From Acidobacteriota bacterium (lineage in GTDB: Bacteria > Acidobacteriota > Blastocatellia > Pyrinomonadales > Pyrinomonadaceae), in the NCBI GenBank assembly GCA_019639235.1, contig JAHBSG010000003.1, positions 128,446 through 192,445 of the forward strand: DNA of 64,000 nt, given 5' to 3'. The position numbers and the translations under genes are program-made. Shown in pieces: positions 60,328 through 64,000 of this stretch; the first letter of the stretch is position 1, and each line of letters opens with the position of its first letter. The notes under the pieces are model-generated. The model was not told the origin of the DNA, searched no databases, and saw only the letters and a list, made by a program, of their open reading frames with translations.

Positions 60328-60453
60328 TAACCGCGTCCTCCTAATTGAATTGCATCATGAGATACGCCTCCGGACCCTATATTGTTGCGCAGAAAAGCCC
60401 GCGGAGGGCGATCCGGATACCGCCGCTCCGCGAGGCCTCAAGGCTATCGGCCG

Positions 60454-60888
60454 TTAGCTCTTGAGCGTTGCCGTAAGCGATATCTCGGCACCGGCAAGCA
60501 CCCGCGAGACCGGGCACTTTTCCTTTGCGTCCTTAGCTACCGTTTGGAACTCTTCGTCGGTGATATTGGGGACGACCGCCTCGGTGATGAGGTCGATACG
60601 CGGGATCGAGAACCCGCCCTCTTCCTTTTCAACGTGGACGACGGCCTTCGTCTCGATGCTCGTAGCCTCATATCCGGCCCGGCCGAGAAAGCCGGAAAAG
60701 GCCATCGTGAAACACCCGGCGTGCGCCGCGGCGATCAATTCCTCGGGGTTCGTCATCGTGGCGTCATCGCCAAACCGGGCATTAAAGGAATAAGGCCCCT
60801 CAAATGCACCGCTCTCGAGCTTGAGGCTTCCCTTGCCCTCAATGATGCTCCCCGCCCATTTTGCGTCTGCTGATCTTTTGATTGACAT
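60454..60888 (-). CDS. osmC: OsmC-family peroxiredoxin
   Basis: A 144-residue protein of the OsmC/Ohr superfamily, OsmC branch. The two catalytic cysteines lie in 'AAAHAGCFTMAF' (about 59) and 'AKEKCPVSRVL' (about 124); the N-terminal 'KRSADAKWAGSIIEGKGSL' is typical. It reduces organic hydroperoxides with lipoylated partners. Together with dps it is a peroxide-defence gene of the window. Confidence 0.9.
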   Translation of the reverse strand: MSIKRSADAKWAGSIIEGKGSLKLESGAFEGPYSFNARFGDDATMTNPEELIAAAHAGCFTMAFSGFLGRAGYEATSIETKAVVHVEKEEGGFSIPRIDLITEAVVPNITDEEFQTVAKDAKEKCPVSRVLAGAEISLTATLKS

Positions 60889-60907
60889 AGTTATTATTCT
60901 TCTTACG

Positions 60908-61174
60908 TTAACGGTAGATCTCGCGTCGATGTCCGACCTTGATCACCAGGACAATAAGCGTTTCTTGCTTTACCTGGTAGATCATCCGGTATTCGCCGAT
61001 ACGGATCCGGAAAGCGTCCTCGGTCCCTTTTAATTTCTTGATCTTCAGAAGCTCTGAAAAAGGACTGATCGCAAGCAGCTTGAGAGCTTCCTCAAACCTC
61101 AAGCGGATCTTCTTCGGCAACTGAAGAAACTCCTTCTCGGCGCTTCTGACAAACTCGACCGTATAGGCGGACAT
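60908..61174 (-). CDS. RelE/ParE-family toxin
   Basis: An 88-residue protein with the ParE/RelE fold: 'VEFVRSAEKEFLQLPKKIR', 'LKGTEDAFRIRIGEYRMIYQ' and 'IKVGHRREIYR'. RelE members cleave mRNA on the ribosome; ParE members attack gyrase. Basic catalytic-type residues (Arg58, Arg62, His81, Arg82) suggest an mRNase. It begins directly after the antitoxin stop (TAG then ATG), so the pair is one transcript. Confidence 0.85.
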   Translation of the reverse strand: MSAYTVEFVRSAEKEFLQLPKKIRLRFEEALKLLAISPFSELLKIKKLKGTEDAFRIRIGEYRMIYQVKQETLIVLVIKVGHRREIYR

Positions 61175-61399
61175 CTAGCTTTTCTTCTTTCGTGATCTTG
61201 CCAGAACCTCTTCGAGCGACACCCTTTCCTCGCTTTGCCGAGTTCGATAGGCCTCGAGATCGATCTCGTCCTCGATCTGCTCGACCAACGCCTGTTCGAT
61301 CAAATGCCGGAGCTTGATGCCACGCTCCTTGCAGTAGAGTGTGATCGCCTCCTTAACACGGGCGTCGATGATCGTAGATAGCGTAGCAGTTTCACTCAT
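61175..61399 (-). CDS. antitoxin of the RelE-family pair
   Basis: A 74-residue protein starting at ATG 61399 (MSETATLSTIIDARVKEAIT). The N-terminal part fits a ribbon-helix-helix DNA-binding domain; the C-terminal acidic/basic tail (EDEIDLEAYRTRQSEERVSL) would wrap the toxin. A palindrome ATGAAATTTCAT lies 15 bases upstream as a possible operator. A TTG further upstream was not chosen. Confidence 0.78.
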   Translation of the reverse strand: MSETATLSTIIDARVKEAITLYCKERGIKLRHLIEQALVEQIEDEIDLEAYRTRQSEERVSLEEVLARSRKKKS

Positions 61400-61413
61400 T
61401 TTCTTTAAAGATA

Positions 61414-61425
61414 ATGAAATTTCAT
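61414..61425. promoter_or_regulatory. candidate operator of the RelE-type module
   Basis: A 12-bp perfect palindrome ATGAAATTTCAT just upstream of the antitoxin start. Autoregulation by the antitoxin is the norm for such modules. Confidence 0.4.
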
Positions 61426-61472
61426 GAAAACGCAAGTTTTTGAACGTTCGTGAACTGCATCTCCGACATTGC

Positions 61473-61560
61473 CTAGCTCTTGAAATTCTTCTTCAATCCC
61501 TGCCAAACCTTAAAATACTTATGCTGGAGATGCTCCATCTCCATCGCGAGTTTGATTGCT
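61473..61560 (-). pseudogene. 3'-end remnant related to hmgA
   Basis: The minus-strand reading 'LAMEMEHLQHKYFKVWQG' followed by LKKNFKS and a TAG matches the C-terminus of the hmgA product in this window ([25 protein letters not shown]). A 24-bp stretch is identical in DNA (61482-61505 against 62210-62233). No larger homologous frame remains. Confidence 0.65.
61482..61505. repeat. 24-bp direct repeat, left copy (hmgA tail)
   Basis: Begins GAAATTCTTCTTCAATCC; identical to 62210-62233. The two copies bracket the HigBA module. Confidence 0.8.
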
Positions 61561-61575
61561 TGGAAGGCTAACCGT

Positions 61576-61869
61576 TCACAAAGGTTCAGCGTGCAGCTTT
61601 AGCCCAAGAGCGGAAATTACTTTTAGAATGGTATCGAACGTCGGAACCCGCTCACCAGAAAGAGCCTTATACAGGCTCTCACGCGAAAGGCCGGCGTCCT
61701 TTGCCACCTGGGTCATACCCTTTGCCCTCGCAATATTCCCAAGGGCCTTTGCGACAAACGCCGCATCGCCATCTGCTATTTCGAGACATGCCTCAAGATA
61801 TGCCGCCATATCCTCGGGCGTTTCCAAGTACACAGCGCTGTCGTATCGCGTGGTCTTAATCTTTGGCAT
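61576..61869 (-). CDS. higA: HigA-like antitoxin (helix-turn-helix)
   Basis: A 97-residue protein starting at ATG 61869. The C-terminal half is an XRE-like HTH: 'IARAKGMTQVAKDAGLSRES' then 'LYKALSGERVPTFDTILKV'. The N-terminal part with 'LETPEDMAAYLEACLEIADG' matches the probable addiction-module antitoxin family. It overlaps the toxin gene by 14 bases and is the second gene, the toxin-first order typical of higBA. Confidence 0.87.
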   Translation of the reverse strand: MPKIKTTRYDSAVYLETPEDMAAYLEACLEIADGDAAFVAKALGNIARAKGMTQVAKDAGLSRESLYKALSGERVPTFDTILKVISALGLKLHAEPL

Positions 61870-62161
61870 TTGATAACTCCTCTGCGATCTGCTTCGCTTT
61901 TTCAATGTCCTTTGCTTGGGAACCCTTGTCGCCACCTGCAAGCAAAATCACAAGCCTGGACCCACGCTTAGCAAAATATACTCGGTAGCCCGGCCCATAA
62001 TCGATACGCATTTCCAAAACGCCACCCCCGACGGGCTTGATGTCGCCACTATTTCCCGCCTCGAGCCGATCGATCCGAGCTTGAATACGAACCCGAGCCC
62101 GGCGGTCACGAAGTGCTCGAAGCCATTTAGAGAAGATCTCAGTTTGCCGGACTTCGATCAT
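61856..62161 (-). CDS. higB: HigB/RelE-type toxin
   Basis: A 101-residue basic protein starting at ATG 62161 (MIEVRQTEIFSKWLRALRDR). The family pattern 'RLEAGNSGDIKPVGGGVLEM' and 'GYRVYFAKRGSRLVILLAGG' with a final 'DIEKAKQIAEEL' identifies the addiction-module killer group. It is an mRNA-cleaving ribosome-dependent toxin by family. The longer frame starting 18 bases upstream would overlap the palindrome at 62168 and is less likely. Confidence 0.87.
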   Translation of the reverse strand: MIEVRQTEIFSKWLRALRDRRARVRIQARIDRLEAGNSGDIKPVGGGVLEMRIDYGPGYRVYFAKRGSRLVILLAGGDKGSQAKDIEKAKQIAEELSNAKD

Positions 62162-62167
62162 AAGCAA

Positions 62168-62187
62168 GTGTAGCCGCACGGCTACAC
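62168..62187. promoter_or_regulatory. palindrome before higB, probable operator
   Basis: A perfect 9-bp inverted repeat GTGTAGCCG/CGGCTACAC with a 2-base centre, six bases upstream of the higB ATG. It may be the HigA binding site; without a T-run it is not a convincing hmgA terminator. Confidence 0.5.
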
Positions 62188-62200
62188 ATTTGCAAGAATT

Positions 62201-63505
62201 TTAGTCTTCGAAATTCTTCTTCAATCCCTGCCAGACGGCGTAGTAATCCGGCTGGAGCTCGGGGCATTCCATGGCGAAGAGGGTCGGGCGGATGATGTAG
62301 CGCGACTCGAACATAAAGGCCATCGTGCCGGCGAGCTTCTGCGGCTTAAGCTCGGCGTTCGAGGCTTTCTCGAAGGCGTCGAGGTCCGGGCCGTGGGCCG
62401 ACATCTGGTTGTGGAGCGAGCCGCCGCCGGGGACGAAGCCCTCTTCCTTGGCGTCGTATTGGCCGTAGATCAAGCCCATGTATTCGCTCATCGTGTTGCG
62501 GTGGTACCAGGGCGGGCGGAAGGTGTCCTCGCCGACGAGCCAGCGGTCCGGGAAGATGACGAAATCGCAGTTTGCAACGCCCGCGTCGCCGCTCGGGCTT
62601 GTCAGTACCGTAAAGATCGACGGGTCGGGGTGATCGAACGAGATCGAGCCGATGGTGTTGAAACGGCGGAGGTCGTATCTATACGGTGCATAGTTGCCGT
62701 GCCAGGCGACGACATCGAGCGGCGAGTGGTCCGTCTCACAAGACCAAAGATTCCCGCCAAATTTCTGCACTATCTCGCAGGGCTCGTCCTTGTCCTCGAA
62801 CCAGGCGACCGGCGTTTCGAAGTCGCGCGGATTGGCGAGGCCATTTGCCCCGATCGGGCCGAGGTCCGGCAGGCGAAACTGAGCTCCATAGTTTTCGCAA
62901 ATGTAGCCGCGGGCCTGGCCATCCGCGAGCTCGACCTTGAACCGTACGCCACGCGGGACCACAGCGACCTCGCCCGGGCCGGCCTGGATCGCGCCAAGTT
63001 CGGTCAAAATACCGATGCGGCCCATCTCAGGCACGATCAGCATTTCGCCATCGGCGTTGTAAAAATATCGGTTGCCCATTCCGCGGTTGCAGCGGTAGAT
63101 ATGGACGGCAATGCCGGCCTGCGAGAAAAGGTCGCCGTTGCCCGCGATGGTCGTGATGCCCTCGACAAAGTCGGTCGGTTCTTCCGGAATAGGCAGCGGG
63201 TTCCAGCGGAGCTGGTTCGGAGCGGTGATCGCCTCATCAAAGGGCGAGGACCGGAACAACTCACCGGCCCGCTTGCCTGCAGGTGCGAAAGGCACGAACG
63301 GTTTATGAATCACCGAAGGGCGAATGCGGTAGGTCCACGTCCGTTTGTTGCCGCTCCGCGGGACGGTGAAAGCAGTGCCCGAAAGCTGCTCGGCATAGAG
63401 CCCAAGCGGCGCTTTCTGCGGCGAATTTCGCCCGACCGGCAATGCCCCGGCAACCGCCTCGGTCGCAAACTCATTCCCAAAGCCTGATTGGTATTCGAAT
63501 CTCAT
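62201..63505 (-). CDS. hmgA: homogentisate 1,2-dioxygenase
   Basis: A 434-residue protein of the expected length and conserved along its whole span: '[13 protein letters not shown]' at the start, '[13 protein letters not shown]', '[20 protein letters not shown]', and the iron-site region '[16 protein letters not shown]' with 'NQMSAHGPD'. It opens the ring of homogentisate to maleylacetoacetate in tyrosine/phenylalanine degradation, using Fe(II) and oxygen. The GNAT gene upstream ends three bases before its ATG, so they are co-transcribed. No other pathway gene is visible in the window. Confidence 0.96.
   Translation of the reverse strand: MRFEYQSGFGNEFATEAVAGALPVGRNSPQKAPLGLYAEQLSGTAFTVPRSGNKRTWTYRIRPSVIHKPFVPFAPAGKRAGELFRSSPFDEAITAPNQLRWNPLPIPEEPTDFVEGITTIAGNGDLFSQAGIAVHIYRCNRGMGNRYFYNADGEMLIVPEMGRIGILTELGAIQAGPGEVAVVPRGVRFKVELADGQARGYICENYGAQFRLPDLGPIGANGLANPRDFETPVAWFEDKDEPCEIVQKFGGNLWSCETDHSPLDVVAWHGNYAPYRYDLRRFNTIGSISFDHPDPSIFTVLTSPSGDAGVANCDFVIFPDRWLVGEDTFRPPWYHRNTMSEYMGLIYGQYDAKEEGFVPGGGSLHNQMSAHGPDLDAFEKASNAELKPQKLAGTMAFMFESRYIIRPTLFAMECPELQPDYYAVWQGLKKNFED
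62210..62233. repeat. 24-bp direct repeat, right copy (inside hmgA)
   Basis: Codes for the hmgA C-terminal residues around WQGLKKNF. Identical to 61482-61505. Confidence 0.8.
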
Positions 63506-63508
63506 ATC

Positions 63509-63958
63509 TTACCTACACACCATTTTACAGGTATCGATGCCGGGGCCGAAGCCGTCGGGGATACGTTCGATGGTCTCAAAGCCGAATTTCCGGTAAAAGC
63601 CCTCGGTATGGTGCGAGGTGCTGATCATGAATGGCCGGTCGCCCCATTTCTCACGCGCCTTTTCGATGCGAAAAAGCGTCAATCGCTTGCCGAGGCCGGT
63701 GCCGATCAGGTCGTTGCGGACCATTCCCCAACACAAGCCGACCGAGCCATCGCCATTGAGTGCAACGCCGCCGGCCGCGACCGTTTCGCCATACTCTTCG
63801 ATCAACCAGTAGTCTTCGGGATGCTCGGCCAGATAATCGCGGAGTTCCTGCTCCTCGGCCGGGACGAAATACTTCGGGATGTTCGAGCGCAGAAGTGCGG
63901 CGACCTTTTCGATATCGGCGGGCTGAAAATCGCGGAATGTGGGCTCGCTGGTTTTCAC
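63509..63958 (-). CDS. GNAT-family N-acetyltransferase
   Basis: A 149-residue protein with a GTG start that overlaps the stop of the upstream gene (GTGA). Acetyl-CoA-binding motif A is 'MVRNDLIGTGLGKRLTLFRI' (R/Q-x-x-G-x-G/A type) and motif B is 'HTEGFYRKFGFETIERI'. It acetylates an unknown amine. It lies in the hmgA operon. Confidence 0.85.
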   Translation of the reverse strand: MKTSEPTFRDFQPADIEKVAALLRSNIPKYFVPAEEQELRDYLAEHPEDYWLIEEYGETVAAGGVALNGDGSVGLCWGMVRNDLIGTGLGKRLTLFRIEKAREKWGDRPFMISTSHHTEGFYRKFGFETIERIPDGFGPGIDTCKMVCR

Positions 63959-64000
63959 GGTTCGATGTCGAAGTGGAGCACGTCCTCGCGGGTACCGAGC
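63955..64000 (-). CDS. partial gene, C-terminal 14 codons
   Basis: The frame enters from the right edge and ends 'LGTREDVLHFDIEP' stop at 63957-63955, overlapping the GNAT GTG. It is the upstream member of the same operon; the family cannot be told. Confidence 0.45.
   Translation of the reverse strand, partial: LGTREDVLHFDIEP

Noticed and set aside
62393..63487. A 364-codon plus-strand frame
   Set aside because: Antisense to the fully conserved hmgA.

Overview
The window looks like a chromosomal segment of a GC-rich Gram-negative bacterium. I infer Acidobacteriota, probably the Blastocatellia/Pyrinomonadales side, with moderate confidence. The grounds are type IV pilus-like PilN/PilO genes, secreted M1/M16/M20 peptidases, a GT-C transferase of the TIGR03663 type, a FecR-DUF6600 protein, beta-propeller proteins and many small hairpin repeats between genes. 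There is no rRNA, no CRISPR array and no recognisable transposase. Two tRNA genes (Glu CTC; a CAT tRNA) lie tail to tail near 41.6 kb.

Layout. 0-2.7 kb (minus): DUF3108 protein, isoprenylcysteine-type methyltransferase and a GT9 heptosyltransferase-like enzyme. 2.85-3.8 kb: FHA-GGDEF protein closed by a terminator. 3.9-7.2 kb: a four-gene PilN-PilO-TIG/PilP-like-pseudopilin cluster. 7.3-7.8 kb: dps behind a sigma70-like promoter whose -10 is covered by a PerR/Fur-type palindrome. 7.85-8.2 kb: small repeats. 8.2-17.7 kb (minus): the main accessory region, a string of five 5'-truncated Rhs core/toxin-tip fragments, each followed by a small putative immunity gene, plus three Rhs-core remnants and two orphan immunity-like genes. 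17.7-18.8 kb: gene-free, with 9/18-bp tandem repeats.

18.8-27.6 kb (minus): M20 amidohydrolase, PD40 propeller, serine hydrolase, NTF2-like protein, Fis-type HTH, YVTN propeller, a glutamate-cysteine-ligase/CBS fusion and an AstE/AspA-like deacylase. This is divergent from a HerA ATPase. 29.3-33.2 kb: two large GT-C-like membrane proteins. 33.3-38.8 kb: a secreted DUF1906/VCBS protein and an M1 aminopeptidase that carries translated hairpin repeats in frame. 38.9-47.3 kb: ychF, a TlpA-like protein, the tRNAs, a POT peptide transporter and an active/inactive M16 peptidase pair. 47.4-54.5 kb: FecR-DUF6600 protein, two truncated genes meeting head to head, a cysteine-rich secreted protein next to a DsbA-like thiol oxidoreductase, and an ARPP-1-type protein.

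54.8-57.6 kb (plus): a second, unrelated Rhs locus with a His-Me-finger nuclease tip, a WG-repeat probable immunity protein and a frameshifted Rhs remnant. 57.6-64 kb: an HEXXH protein, rhodanese, VOC and ankyrin proteins, OsmC, two toxin-antitoxin modules (RelE-type and HigBA), homogentisate dioxygenase and a GNAT enzyme. The HigBA pair is bracketed by a 24-bp direct repeat derived from the hmgA 3' end.

The most distinctive system is the Rhs tip/immunity array. Three of its units share a 267-bp block without indels, which ends in a glycine-rich linker immediately before unrelated toxin sequences. That is the pattern expected of a cassette store in which tips are exchanged by homologous recombination.
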